The notes beneath the pieces were generated by a model. The model did no database searches. It was not told the DNA's origin and was given only the letters and a program-made list of their open reading frames with translations. A stretch of 64,000 nucleotides of DNA from Streptomyces yangpuensis (GTDB lineage: Bacteria; Actinomycetota; Actinomycetes; Streptomycetales; Streptomycetaceae), in NCBI RefSeq assembly GCF_001005295.1, contig NZ_LBMK01000003.1, forward strand, positions 549,069-613,068. Direction: 5' to 3'. How positions within the stretch are numbered: the stretch's first letter is position 1; each line of letters opens with the position of its first letter. Positions 26,091 to 35,084 of this stretch are shown in pieces. The position numbers were made by a program, and so were the translations under genes.

Positions 26091-26124
26091 GGCCCCTCCC
26101 CGCTGCAGGGTGCGGGAAGGGGCC
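26091..26124 (-). terminator. Terminator after SulP-carbonic anhydrase gene
   Basis: Thirteen-bp arms (26091-26103 and 26112-26124) with one mismatch. It lies 33 bp beyond the stop of the transporter gene. Confidence 0.65.
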
Positions 26125-26156
26125 AATCGATGGCACGGATACCGGAGGGTATCGGT

Positions 26157-28649
26157 TCAGGCGTGCTGGCCGACCGTGTCGAAGACCCTGCAGTCGAAGA
26201 AGTCCTCGCCCTCGGACAGCAGGTACGCCTGGGCCTCACCCACGTGGAAGTACATCCCGTGCAGCTCCAGGGTGCCCTCGGCGAGCCGCCGGGCCACCGA
26301 CTCGTGGGCCCGCAGGTGCTCCAGCTGCTGGACCACATTGGTCAGGCACAGCTGCTCCACGGCGTCCGCGGGCAGCCGGCCCGCGATCCGGGCCCACGCA
26401 TGGTGCCGGCTCGCCATCCGCTCCAGACTGGGCAGCCCGTGCCGCAGCCAGCGGCGCAGCGGGCTGACCGCGACTCCGGGCGCGGAGCTGAGGAGGGCCT
26501 GCATGGCCCCGCAGCCCGAGTGCCCGCAGACCGTGATGCTGTCCACCTTCAGCACGTCCACCGCGTACTCGATGGCCGCGGCGACGGAGTCGTCCGTGGA
26601 CTCCGCGCCGGGCAGCGGCACCAGATTCCCGACGTTGCGGACGGTGAACAGGTCTCCGGGACCGCTCGCCGTGATCATGCTGGTCACCAGCCGGGAGTCC
26701 GCGCAGGTGATGAAGAGCTGGGAGGGCCGCTGCCCCTCGCGGGCCAGCCGCGCCAGCTCGTCCCGTACATGGGGTGCGGTGTCCCGCTGGAAGGCACTGA
26801 TCCCGTTCGCCAGTTGGCCCGCGCCGCGCCGCCGGGGCGCCGGTGAGGGGGCCTGCGCACCGCCGTCCTCCGGGTGCGTGGCCGCCGCCGCTGCCGCCAT
26901 GGTCGCGGCCGTGGCCGTACGGGTGGCCGTGGCGCGGTGGTCGCAGTGGTTCTGCCAGGGGGTCCAGGGGCGGCAGCACTGGTGCGCCCCGCGCTGCCGG
27001 TCGCGCCGGGACCGCTCGCTCTGGTGGCCGCCCTCGGCGTGGCGGCCGTCGTGGCCGCGACCGGACCCGTGGGTCCCGCCTGCGGCCTCGGCCTCCTCCG
27101 CTCCGTCTGGGGAGCCGGCCTCCCCGGCCGCGGCCGGATCGGCCCCGGTGATCCGGGCCGCCTGCCCCGAGCGGCCGGTGACCTCCAGGGCCCCGCCGTG
27201 CGCCAGGTGGGACTGCTGCCAGTCCTGGATCGTCTCGTAGGCCGCGTGGTCCATGAAGGAACCGTCGAGCTCGACCACGGCGTGCGTGCCGTGCGGGATC
27301 TGGTTGAGCACCCGGCTCAGCCGCGGCACCGCGAGGAAGGTCAACTGCCCGCGGGCACGCACCCGGTGGACACCGCTGTCCAGCCGCTCCAGAGTGATGC
27401 GCGTCCGGGCGAGCCGGTGCAGGGCGAGGGCGACGGCCACCGCGATGCCCACGGCCACGCCCTCCAGCACCCCGCCGAGCACCACGGCCACGATGGTCGT
27501 CCCGTAGACGAGGGCCTCCCGGTGCCGGGTGACGCTGCGCAGGTGCGTGATGCTGACCATCTGTACGCCCACCGCCATCACCAGGGCGGCCAGCGTGGCA
27601 AGCGGGATCAGGTCGAGGAGCGGGACCAGCAGGAAGGCCGCGAGCAGCACCCACAGGCCGTGCATCATGGACGACTTCCGGCTGGCCGCACCGGACTTGA
27701 CGTTCGCCACGCTGCGCACGGCCACGCCCGTGATGGGCAGCCCGCCCAGGGCCCCGGAGACGATGTTCGCCGCGCCCTGCCCGCGCAGCTCCCGGTCGAG
27801 GTCGGCGCGCGGAGGGCGGTTGTCCGTGCCGCGCTCGGAGGCGATCAGCTTGTCGGTCGCGACGGCGGAGAGCAGCGACTCCACGCTTCCGACCAGGGTG
27901 ATGGTCAGTACGGCGGCGATGAGGCCGAGGACCGGCCCTTCGGGCATCTCGGGGAGGGCATGGCTGCGCCAGGACGGCAGGTCCACCCGGGGAAGGCTGA
28001 GCCCGGCCAGTGCGGCGAAGGCGGTGGCCGTGCCGACGGCGGCGAGCGGAGCCGGCACCTTGCGCAGACCCCGGCCTACCCGCCCGGGCAGCCGCGGCCA
28101 GCCGAGCAGGACGATCAGCGTCAGCACGCTGATGCCGAGCGCCACGGGGTGCAGATCGGCCAACTGGGCCGGCAGTCCGAGGACGTTGGCCACGGCCGAG
28201 CTCTGCGGGGTGCCGCCGAGCACGATGTGCAGCTGGGCCAGGGCGATGGTCACGCCGATGCCCGCGAGCATGCCGTGCACGATGGCCGGACTGACCATGA
28301 GCGCGGACCGGGCGGTGCGCAGGGCGGCGAGGCCGAGCTGGCAGACGCCGGCGAGCACGGTGATGGCGCACGTCGTGCGCCATCCGTACCGCTGGATCAA
28401 CTCCGCGGTGACCACGGTGAGGCCGGCCGCGGGCCCGCTCACCTGGAGGGGGGCGCCGCCCAGGCGTCCGGCGACGATCCCGCCCACCGCGGCCGCGACC
28501 AGGCCCGCCTGGAGCGGTGCTCCGGTGGCCAGGGCGATGCCGAGGGAGAGCGGCATGGCGATCAGGAAGACGGTGATGGAGGCGGAGAGGTCCGCGGGGA
28601 GGTCTTTGCGGACCCCTTGGGGTGTGCGTGTGGGGAAGGTGGCTGTCAT
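26157..28649 (-). CDS. SulP anion transporter fused to beta-carbonic anhydrase
   Basis: The 830-residue protein joins three parts. Residues 1-415 are a SulP permease (LPADLSASITVFLIAMPLSLGIALATGAP; later RGTDNRPPRADLDRELRGQG). Residues 416-490 are a STAS domain. Residues 605-830 are a beta-carbonic anhydrase with zinc ligands in TCADSRL and CGHSGCGAM. Between them is a low-complexity linker of about 110 residues rich in Gly, His, Ala and Arg. The likely job is bicarbonate uptake coupled to conversion to CO2 or the reverse, at the inner membrane face. ATG 28649 was chosen for the GAGGAGA site. Such fusions are known in actinobacteria but the transported ion has rarely been tested. Confidence 0.9.
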   Translation of the reverse strand: MTATFPTRTPQGVRKDLPADLSASITVFLIAMPLSLGIALATGAPLQAGLVAAAVGGIVAGRLGGAPLQVSGPAAGLTVVTAELIQRYGWRTTCAITVLAGVCQLGLAALRTARSALMVSPAIVHGMLAGIGVTIALAQLHIVLGGTPQSSAVANVLGLPAQLADLHPVALGISVLTLIVLLGWPRLPGRVGRGLRKVPAPLAAVGTATAFAALAGLSLPRVDLPSWRSHALPEMPEGPVLGLIAAVLTITLVGSVESLLSAVATDKLIASERGTDNRPPRADLDRELRGQGAANIVSGALGGLPITGVAVRSVANVKSGAASRKSSMMHGLWVLLAAFLLVPLLDLIPLATLAALVMAVGVQMVSITHLRSVTRHREALVYGTTIVAVVLGGVLEGVAVGIAVAVALALHRLARTRITLERLDSGVHRVRARGQLTFLAVPRLSRVLNQIPHGTHAVVELDGSFMDHAAYETIQDWQQSHLAHGGALEVTGRSGQAARITGADPAAAGEAGSPDGAEEAEAAGGTHGSGRGHDGRHAEGGHQSERSRRDRQRGAHQCCRPWTPWQNHCDHRATATRTATAATMAAAAAATHPEDGGAQAPSPAPRRRGAGQLANGISAFQRDTAPHVRDELARLAREGQRPSQLFITCADSRLVTSMITASGPGDLFTVRNVGNLVPLPGAESTDDSVAAAIEYAVDVLKVDSITVCGHSGCGAMQALLSSAPGVAVSPLRRWLRHGLPSLERMASRHHAWARIAGRLPADAVEQLCLTNVVQQLEHLRAHESVARRLAEGTLELHGMYFHVGEAQAYLLSEGEDFFDCRVFDTVGQHA

Positions 28650-28886
28650 CGGTTCCCGTCTCCTCTGGGATGAGGGGTGATGCGGCGGGAGTCTCAACAC
28701 TCAGTAAACGGATGGTAATGGAGAGTAAAGATGAGCGGTGGACAATTCGGGCAAATGGCTTATGAATTAGCACCCAGGGGTGATTAAGCATTTTGTCCGG
28801 CTTGTCATACCTTCCTCGCGGTGGACCGCGTGGGACGTTGCGGCGCGGAAGTCCTGCGATGGAACTGCGAGGGAGAGGTGGGGCGG

Positions 28887-30185
28887 ATGATCGCCGCCAC
28901 GAAGAAGATCGCCGGCGGCCTGGTCGCCACGGCGCTGGTCCTGGGCGTCGCCGGGTGCACCGCCTCGGAACCCGCGAAGTCCCCGGCCGCCGGAGGCCCG
29001 AACGCGCGCAAGGCCCCGGACGCCCCCGGCAGCGTCAACCGCCCCATCGGCGACGGTTCGACGGCGTACACCGGGCCGCAGCCGAACGTGCAGAAGCCGC
29101 AGAAGCTCAAGCCGGGGGAGAAGCCCCCGCAGTTCGTGGTGTTCTCGTGGGACGGGGCCGGTGAGGACAGCCAGAAGCTCTTCTCGCACTTCCGCGAGGT
29201 CGGCAAGAAGTACAACGCCCGTATGACGTACTTCCTCAGCGGTGTGTACATGCTTCCGGAGGAGAAGCGTTTCCTCTACACCGCGCCGCAGCACTCGCCC
29301 GGCCGCTCCGACATCGGCTTCGGCGACCTCCAGGGCATCAAGGACACCGCCACCCAGGTCCGTGCGGCCTGGCTGGAGGGAAATGAGATCGGCACCCACT
29401 TCAACGGCCACTTCTGCGGGCCCGACGGCGGCGTCGGCACCTGGTCCGTGGAGGAGTGGAAGAGCGAGATCGACCAGGCCAAGTCCTTCGTCAAGAACTG
29501 GAAGACGAACGCGGGCCTGAAGCAGGAGGAGGCGCTCCCCTTCGACTACGACAAGGAGCTCATCGGCGCCCGCACCCCCTGCCTCGAAGGACAGAAGAAC
29601 TTCATGCTGGCGGCGAAGGGCATGGGCTTCCGCTACGACTCCAGCGGGATCAGCAAGCAGATCTGGCCCAAGAAGACGGACGGCCTCTGGGACATCCCGC
29701 TCCAGCTCGTGCCGATGCCGGGCCGTGCCTTCGACACGTTGAGCATGGACTACAACTACATGGTCAACCAGTCCGGGACGACCTCGCAGGGCGACCCCTC
29801 GCAGCACACCTACTGGGGCGACCAGATGCGCGACGGTCTGCGGCAGGCCTTCGACCGCGTCTACCAGGGCAACCGCGCGCCGCTGATCATCGGCAACCAC
29901 TTCGAGTCCTGGAACGGCGGCACCTACATGCGTGCCGTCGAGGAGTCGATCAAGGGCATGTGCACACAGAAGGAGGTCCGCTGCGTGCCGTTCCGCGAGC
30001 TGGTGGACTGGCTCGACGCCCAGGACCCGAAGGTCCTGGAGTGGATGCGCACCCTCGATGTCGGTGAGGCGCCGAAGGAAGGCTGGGCGAAGTTCCTGAC
30101 CGCGGGGCCGCCGGCGGCGCCGGCCGCCCCTGTCGGCGTCAAGCCGGCTGCGGAGCCGGCCGAAGGGGCTGGGGACGAGGGCTGA
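28887..30185 (+). CDS. Lipoprotein with polysaccharide-deacetylase-like domain
   Basis: The 432-residue product has a signal peptide (MIAATKKIAGGLVATALVLG) and a lipobox LGVAGC, so it is exported and lipid-anchored. A Pro/Gly-rich spacer leads to a NodB-like fold: FVVFSWDGAGED carries the first Asp, GNEIGTHFNGHFCG the HxxxH metal site, and a late GNHFESWNGGTYMRA the C-terminal motif. It may remove acetyl groups from a cell-wall glycan; the substrate is unknown. GGAGAGG at 28872-28878 supports ATG 28887. The 3' end overlaps the opposite ATPase gene by 47 bp. Confidence 0.82.
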   Translation: MIAATKKIAGGLVATALVLGVAGCTASEPAKSPAAGGPNARKAPDAPGSVNRPIGDGSTAYTGPQPNVQKPQKLKPGEKPPQFVVFSWDGAGEDSQKLFSHFREVGKKYNARMTYFLSGVYMLPEEKRFLYTAPQHSPGRSDIGFGDLQGIKDTATQVRAAWLEGNEIGTHFNGHFCGPDGGVGTWSVEEWKSEIDQAKSFVKNWKTNAGLKQEEALPFDYDKELIGARTPCLEGQKNFMLAAKGMGFRYDSSGISKQIWPKKTDGLWDIPLQLVPMPGRAFDTLSMDYNYMVNQSGTTSQGDPSQHTYWGDQMRDGLRQAFDRVYQGNRAPLIIGNHFESWNGGTYMRAVEESIKGMCTQKEVRCVPFRELVDWLDAQDPKVLEWMRTLDVGEAPKEGWAKFLTAGPPAAPAAPVGVKPAAEPAEGAGDEG

Positions 30186-31197
30186 CGACCTCCTCGGAGC
30201 CCGCGCCGCCGTCGAACGCGTCGGGGGCCTCCGGGCCCTCGCGCAGGACGAACCCGGGGTCGACCTGCTCCGCCAGGTCTGCCCCGGTCTTGGCGTTGCC
30301 CCAGCTCTCCGCGTTCTTGAGGTGGAAGCTCACCATCTGCTCGGTGTACCGGACCCAGTCGCGGTGCGCGTACGAGTCGTCGGCGGCGTCCTGGAGCGAC
30401 TGGAGGGCGAACCGGTTGGTCGCCTCCAGCAGTTCGAAGGATGCCGGGCGGCCCTTCTCCATCGCCCGCACCCAGTCGGAGTGCCCGACGGTGACCAGCA
30501 GGTCCTCACCCACCTCGTCCTGGAGGAACTCGATGTCCTCGGGGCCCTGCACCTTGTTGCCGACGACCTTGAGCGACACCCCGAAGTCCCGCGCGTACTC
30601 CTTGTACTGGCGGTAGACGGACACGCCCTTGCGGGTCGGTTCGGCGACGAGGAAGGTCACGTCGAAGCGGGTGAACATGCCCGATGCGAAGGAGTCGGAG
30701 CCCGCCGTCATGTCGACGACCACGTACTCGTCCGGTCCGTCGACGAGGTGGTTCAGGCACAGCTCGACCGCTCCGACCTTGGAGTGGTAGCAGGCCACAC
30801 CCAGGTCGGCCTCGGTGAACGGCCCGGTGGCCATGAGGCGTACGGGCTCCCCGTCGAGCAGCACCGTGCGCGCGCAGGCCTCGTACACCGGGTTGTCCCC
30901 GGTGACGCGCAGCAGCCGCGAGCCGCGGCCCGGCGGAGTGGTCTTGATCATCGCCTCGGCGGAGGCGATGCGCGGGTTGGAGCCCCGCAGATAGTCCTTG
31001 ATCAGGGGCAGGTGCGCGCCCAGGGCCGGCAGTGCGGCGGCCTGGTCCTCGGCGAGTCCGAGCGCGGCGCCCAGGTGCTGGTTGATGTCGGCGTCCACCG
31101 CGACGACGGGGGCTTCATTGGCGGCGAGGTGGCGGATGAAGAGGGAGGACAGCGTCGTCTTGCCGCTGCCGCCCTTTCCCACGAAAGCGATCTTCAT
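30139..31197 (-). CDS. CooC/MinD-like P-loop ATPase
   Basis: The 352-residue protein begins MKIAFVGKGGSGKTTLSSLFIRHLA, a deviant Walker A with signature Lys, then VVAVDADINQHLGAAL, and EYVVVDMTAGSDSFASGMFTRFD as switch II. It is annotated in relatives as CO-dehydrogenase maturation factor CooC, a nickel-insertion ATPase, but no CO dehydrogenase gene is near, so the substrate is unknown. The C-terminal 50 residues are disordered and Pro-rich. It is convergent with the deacetylase-like gene. Confidence 0.8.
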   Translation of the reverse strand: MKIAFVGKGGSGKTTLSSLFIRHLAANEAPVVAVDADINQHLGAALGLAEDQAAALPALGAHLPLIKDYLRGSNPRIASAEAMIKTTPPGRGSRLLRVTGDNPVYEACARTVLLDGEPVRLMATGPFTEADLGVACYHSKVGAVELCLNHLVDGPDEYVVVDMTAGSDSFASGMFTRFDVTFLVAEPTRKGVSVYRQYKEYARDFGVSLKVVGNKVQGPEDIEFLQDEVGEDLLVTVGHSDWVRAMEKGRPASFELLEATNRFALQSLQDAADDSYAHRDWVRYTEQMVSFHLKNAESWGNAKTGADLAEQVDPGFVLREGPEAPDAFDGGAGSEEVVSPRPQPLRPAPQPA

Positions 31198-31306
31198 GTT
31201 CACCAAGCGTAGCGGGTGAGTAGCGCTGAGTTGTCAAGGTGAGTGAAGAAGACCACTCCAAGGAGGGGTCGGTGCCAGGCCCGCGCAGTGCGTAGGCTCC
31301 CTACTT

Positions 31307-32128
31307 ATGAGTAGCGCTTCTGACCCGTTGGCCGCCCTGGCCGGGCTGCCGGGTGTCGCCGATTCCGTGGATTCCGTACGCAAGGCCGTGGACCGGGTCT
31401 ACGGGCACCGGGTGATGCGCCGCCGCAGCGGTGAGATCACCTCGGAGGCCGCCCTGCGCGGCGCCCGGGGCAGCGCGGCGCTGTCCGGCGCGGACTGGGC
31501 GCTGGAGGAGGTACGGCGGCGCACCGACTTCGGTGCGGAGCCGGAGGCGCTGACCGTGGGCGCCGCGCTGCGGCTCACCGCGGAGGCCGGGCAGCTGCTG
31601 AGCATCTGGCGCCAGTCGCCGCTGCGGGTCCTGGCGCGCCTGCACCTGGTGGCGGTCGGGTCGACGGCCGAGGGGGACGTGGTGGGCCGTCCGCGCCTCG
31701 CGGGCGAGCCGGTGACCGAGCCGCTGGTGGAGGCACCGCTGCCGGGGGCCGACGAGGTCGCCGGCCGGCTGGACGGCCTGTCCCGGATCATCATCGCGGG
31801 GGGTTCGGCCCCGGCCCTGGTCACGGCGGCGGTGGTGCACGGCGAGCTGCTCGCCCTGCGGCCGTTCGCCTCGTACAACGGCCTGGTCGCGCGGGCGGCC
31901 GAGCGCATCGTCCTGATCAACAGCGGGCTGGATCCCAAGGCGATCTGCCCGGCCGAGGTCGGTCACGCGGAACAGGGCACCGAGGCCTATCTGACGGCCT
32001 TCGAGGGCTACCTCTCCGGAACCCCGGAAGGCCTGGCCGCGTGGATCGGCCACTGCGGCCGGGCGATCGAGCTCGGAGTGCGCGAGTCGACGGCGGTCTG
32101 CGAGGCCCTGCAGCGCGGCGCGGCCTGA
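31307..32128 (+). CDS. Fic-like protein with degenerate active site
   Basis: The 273-residue protein is largely helical. Near residue 184 it reads HGELLALRPFASYNGLVARAAE, which aligns with the Fic motif HPFxxGNGRxxR but lacks the first His and the GNGR core. A Fic AMP-transferase with intact chemistry is therefore unlikely. It may be a structural or regulatory relative. It starts 110 bp from the divergent CooC-like gene and ends at a clear hairpin. Confidence 0.65.
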   Translation: MSSASDPLAALAGLPGVADSVDSVRKAVDRVYGHRVMRRRSGEITSEAALRGARGSAALSGADWALEEVRRRTDFGAEPEALTVGAALRLTAEAGQLLSIWRQSPLRVLARLHLVAVGSTAEGDVVGRPRLAGEPVTEPLVEAPLPGADEVAGRLDGLSRIIIAGGSAPALVTAAVVHGELLALRPFASYNGLVARAAERIVLINSGLDPKAICPAEVGHAEQGTEAYLTAFEGYLSGTPEGLAAWIGHCGRAIELGVRESTAVCEALQRGAA

Positions 32129-32162
32129 GCCCTTCGCCGGGTTCGGGGCCCGGACATGGGTT

Positions 32163-32194
32163 GCGGCGACACCGTACTGCTCTGGTGTCGCCGC
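32163..32194 (+). terminator. Terminator after Fic-like gene
   Basis: Perfect 11-bp arms (32163-32173 and 32184-32194, GCGGCGACACC type) with a 10-nt loop, 35 bp past the stop. The rest of the gap to 32507 is AT-richer than its surroundings and shows no gene. Confidence 0.75.
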
Positions 32195-32507
32195 TGGCAT
32201 TCACGCCCAGTTACCAAGCGTCCTCGAAGGATGCCCATCAGGTCGGGTACTTTGCCCGTCACCTGGTGCGGCTGGCCCGTAATCGACGGGTCGACGTCGC
32301 GTGGGTGCTCGGCGTTCATGCATCGGTCCGTGGGCCTTACTGCGTTTTAAAGATGATCCTCTCGGATGTTCTTTGGTCTCGCGGGCCGTTGCTTTATTTG
32401 TACTCCGCTTCGCTCCTGTGCGAAACCCCTGGCTCCACTTTTTACTTTCCGGGACGAGCGGGTGTGAATCGGACAGCCCGAATCGGTGCAGGCGGGGCGA
32501 TCGGGAA

Positions 32508-33383
32508 TCAGGCGGAGGCGGCGGCCGACAGGGCGTGGGCCCGGCGCCGGCTCGCGTACCAGACCAGCCCGGCGGTGGCGGCTGCCGCGCCCACCGCGGC
32601 CGCCGCGATGAGCGCCGGGCGTGCGGGCATCGAGAGTCCGGGGAGCCGCTGCTTCAGCCGGACCGGCCGGTTGAAGACCAGGACCGGCCACTCGCGTGCC
32701 GTCGCCTCCCGGCGCAGCGCGCGGTCCGGGTTGACGGCGTGCGGGTGCCCGACCGCCTCCAGCATCGGGATGTCGGTCGCCGAGTCGCTGTAGGCGTAGC
32801 ACCGGGAGAGGTCGTAGCCCTCGGACTCGGCCAGCTCCCGTACGGCCTCCGCCTTGGTGGGTCCGTAGGCGTAGTAGTCGATTTCGCCGGTGAAGCAGCC
32901 GTCCTCGCCCACGACCATGCGCGTGGCGACGACCCGGTCCGCGCCGAGCATCTCTCCGATCGGCTCGACGACCTCCGCTCCGGAGGTGGACACGATCACC
33001 ACGTCACGGCCCGCCGTGTGGTGGGCCTCGATCAGGGACGCGGCCTCGTCGTAGATGATCGGGTCGATGAGATCGTGCAGGGTCTCCGCGACGATCTCCC
33101 GCACCTGCTGCACGTTCCACCCCTTGCAGAGGGCGGACAGGTACTCCCGCATCCGCTCCATCTGATCGTGGTCGGCGCCGCCGGCCAGGAAGATGAACTG
33201 GATGTAGGCGGTGCGCAGCACGGCCCGCCGGTTGATCAGGCCGCCTTGGTAGAAGGACTTGCTGAACGTCAAGGTGCTCGACTTCGCAATGACCGTCTTG
33301 TCCAGATCGAAGAAGGCTGCGGTGCGAGGCGAGGAGTGCGGCAAGGGCTGATTTTCCACGCCCCGAGCATATGCGCCCACCAT
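32508..33383 (-). CDS. HAD-IB family hydrolase (SerB-like) with membrane tail
   Basis: The 291-residue protein has AFFDLDKTVIAKSS (motif I, nucleophile Asp), VIVSTSGAEVVEPIG (motif II) and CYAYSDSATDIPMLEAVG (motif III) of haloacid dehalogenase subfamily IB phosphatases. A helix near the C-terminus (ALIAAAAVGAAAATAGLVWYASRR) anchors it to the membrane, which a soluble phosphoserine phosphatase would not need. It matches Rv3661 by sequence type and place, beside ssd and the 6C RNA. ATG 33383 is a best guess; the ribosome site is weak. Confidence 0.87.
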   Translation of the reverse strand: MVGAYARGVENQPLPHSSPRTAAFFDLDKTVIAKSSTLTFSKSFYQGGLINRRAVLRTAYIQFIFLAGGADHDQMERMREYLSALCKGWNVQQVREIVAETLHDLIDPIIYDEAASLIEAHHTAGRDVVIVSTSGAEVVEPIGEMLGADRVVATRMVVGEDGCFTGEIDYYAYGPTKAEAVRELAESEGYDLSRCYAYSDSATDIPMLEAVGHPHAVNPDRALRREATAREWPVLVFNRPVRLKQRLPGLSMPARPALIAAAAVGAAAATAGLVWYASRRRAHALSAAASA

Positions 33384-33471
33384 TCGGCGTAAGGTGTGGC
33401 GCGTGGGTTTGCCTGAGAGGGCTCTCGGGTACACCATGGAAGTCACGGATCGTTCGCGACCGTGCTAACCC

Positions 33472-33541
33472 GGTCTGGCTCCTCCCCCCCCGAGTCGGAC
33501 CGTGGGGACGACCCCCGCTCTCCCCCCCGGCGGGGGTCGTC
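33472..33541 (+). ncRNA. 6C small RNA (two hairpins with C-rich loops)
   Basis: Two adjacent stem-loops carry long C runs in their loops, the definition of the 6C RNA motif. Hairpin 1 pairs 33472-33481 with 33492-33501 (10 bp, two G-U pairs) around a loop with eight C. Hairpin 2 pairs 33507-33518 with 33530-33541 (12 bp, perfect) around a loop with seven C. The place also fits: in M. tuberculosis the 6C RNA lies between Rv3660c (ssd) and Rv3661, and here it lies between their homologues, in ssd orientation. The exact 5' end is not visible. The 450-bp gap around it has no protein gene. Confidence 0.82.
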
Positions 33542-33836
33542 GCATGTCCGGACGCGGTTCGCGTCCCCCGGCTCCGGCTCCGATCGACCATCTCCTCGGC
33601 CCTCCTCTTCTGCGGGGCCCGCCTGGCACAGGCCCTCACCACGTCAGACTCGTGACGTTGCGTAGTTGTTCCCCTGCGCTCAGGAACTCACCTGTGAGGG
33701 TGACCGGGTTATTCACAATCGATGGGTTGTCCACAGTTATTGGGCAAGATCCACTTCTTTTTCCCGATCGCTGCACGGTGATTCCAGCCGCGAAGTCCGC
33801 GGTGCTGGGATTTGCAGTGAGAAGGGGGCGGAGATC

Positions 33837-35084
33837 GTGGCTCGATCGAAGTCGTGCGAAACGCCGAAGTCCGTGATGACCGGAAGGGCGGCTGGAGTTG
33901 GGGCCGCCGCCGGGGCCCCGCCCGCAGATGCGTCCGCCGGGGGCCGGCCGTTGATCATCACCGAGGACCCCTTGCTGCTCGACGACTTGCTGAGGCTCTG
34001 CGCGGCCGCGGGGGCCGAGCCGCACGTGCTCCACGGGGCGCCGGGGCCCGGCGGTGCGGCCGTGGAAGCGGAGGTCGGACCGGCCGCAGGCGGGGCCCGC
34101 CCGGCGGTTTCATCAACTGGCTTCAATGAGGCGGAAGTTGGCTGGGAGTCGGCCCCCCTGGTGCTGGTCGGGGACGATGCCGCACGGCGGGTGCGGGGTG
34201 CGCCGCGCAGGACCGGGGTCTTCCTGGTCGGACGGGACCTCGACGACCCCCTCGTGTGGCAGCGGGCGGTGGAGATCGGCGCCGAAGAGGTGCTGCGCCT
34301 CCCCGACGCCGAGGGGCGGCTCGTGGACCGGATCGCCGATGTCGTCGAGGGGGCCGGACGGCCCGCCCTCGCCGTCGGGGTGATCGGAGGCAGCGGCGGG
34401 GCGGGCGCCTCCACCCTGGCCTGCGCCCTCGCGGTCCGGGCCGCCCGTGCGGGGGAGCGGACCATGCTCATCGACGGCGACCCGCTGGGCGGCGGTATGG
34501 ACGTACTGCTCGGCGGCGAGGGCGCCGAAGGCCTGCGCTGGCCGGACTTCGCGGCCTCCCGGGGGCGGGTGGGGGCCGGAGCGCTGGAGGAGTCCCTGCC
34601 CGAACTGCACGAGCTGCGGGTGCTCAGCTGGGACCGCGGGGACCGGGTGGTCGTGCCGCCCGCCGCCGTCCGCTCGGTGGTGGCCGCCGCGCGCCGCCGG
34701 GGCGGGGTCGTCGTGGTCGACCTCCCACGCCGGGTGGACGAGGCCGTGGCCGAGGTGCTGGCCCAGCTCGACCTGGTGCTGATGGTGGTGCCGGGCGAGC
34801 TGCGGTCGGTGGCCGCGGCGGGCCGGGTGGCCGCCGGTGTGCGGATGGTGGCCCGGGACGTCCGCGTCGTCGTACGGGGACGCTGTCCGGGCGGTCTCGA
34901 TCCGGAGGCCGTGGCGGGCCTGCTGGGGGCGCCGCTGGCCGGTGAGGTGCCCGTCGAGGTGGGTCTCCCGGGCCGGGTGGCCGAGGGGGAGCCGCCAGGG
35001 GCGCAGGCGCGCGGCTCCCTGGCCCGCTTCTGCGACGGCTTCTGGCAGCGGGCACTCGGTGCCGCTCAGGGGGTGCCGGCATGA
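33837..35084 (+). CDS. ssd: Ssd/CpaE-like MinD-family ATPase of Tad locus
   Basis: The 415-residue protein has a poorly conserved receiver-like N-terminal half and a C-terminal MinD-like ATPase. GVIGGSGGAGASTLACALAVRAA replaces the GKT of Walker A with GAST, so nucleotide hydrolysis is doubtful. TMLIDGDPLGGGMD follows as the switch. Homologues are called septum-site determining protein (Rv3660c) or CpaE/TadZ, which positions Tad pili. It is the first gene of a seven-gene unit. GTG 33837 was selected; ATG 33876 would also fit. Its stop overlaps tadA by 4 bp. Confidence 0.85.
   Translation: MARSKSCETPKSVMTGRAAGVGAAAGAPPADASAGGRPLIITEDPLLLDDLLRLCAAAGAEPHVLHGAPGPGGAAVEAEVGPAAGGARPAVSSTGFNEAEVGWESAPLVLVGDDAARRVRGAPRRTGVFLVGRDLDDPLVWQRAVEIGAEEVLRLPDAEGRLVDRIADVVEGAGRPALAVGVIGGSGGAGASTLACALAVRAARAGERTMLIDGDPLGGGMDVLLGGEGAEGLRWPDFAASRGRVGAGALEESLPELHELRVLSWDRGDRVVVPPAAVRSVVAAARRRGGVVVVDLPRRVDEAVAEVLAQLDLVLMVVPGELRSVAAAGRVAAGVRMVARDVRVVVRGRCPGGLDPEAVAGLLGAPLAGEVPVEVGLPGRVAEGEPPGAQARGSLARFCDGFWQRALGAAQGVPA

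Noticed and set aside
30139..31197. CO dehydrogenase maturation gene
   Set aside because: Only the ATPase fold supports this. No CO dehydrogenase or nickel genes are nearby, so only a CooC/MinD-like ATPase is claimed.
33507..33541. Simple terminator for the HAD gene
   Set aside because: The hairpin lies upstream of the HAD gene start, not after its end. Together with the neighbouring C-loop hairpin it fits the 6C RNA.
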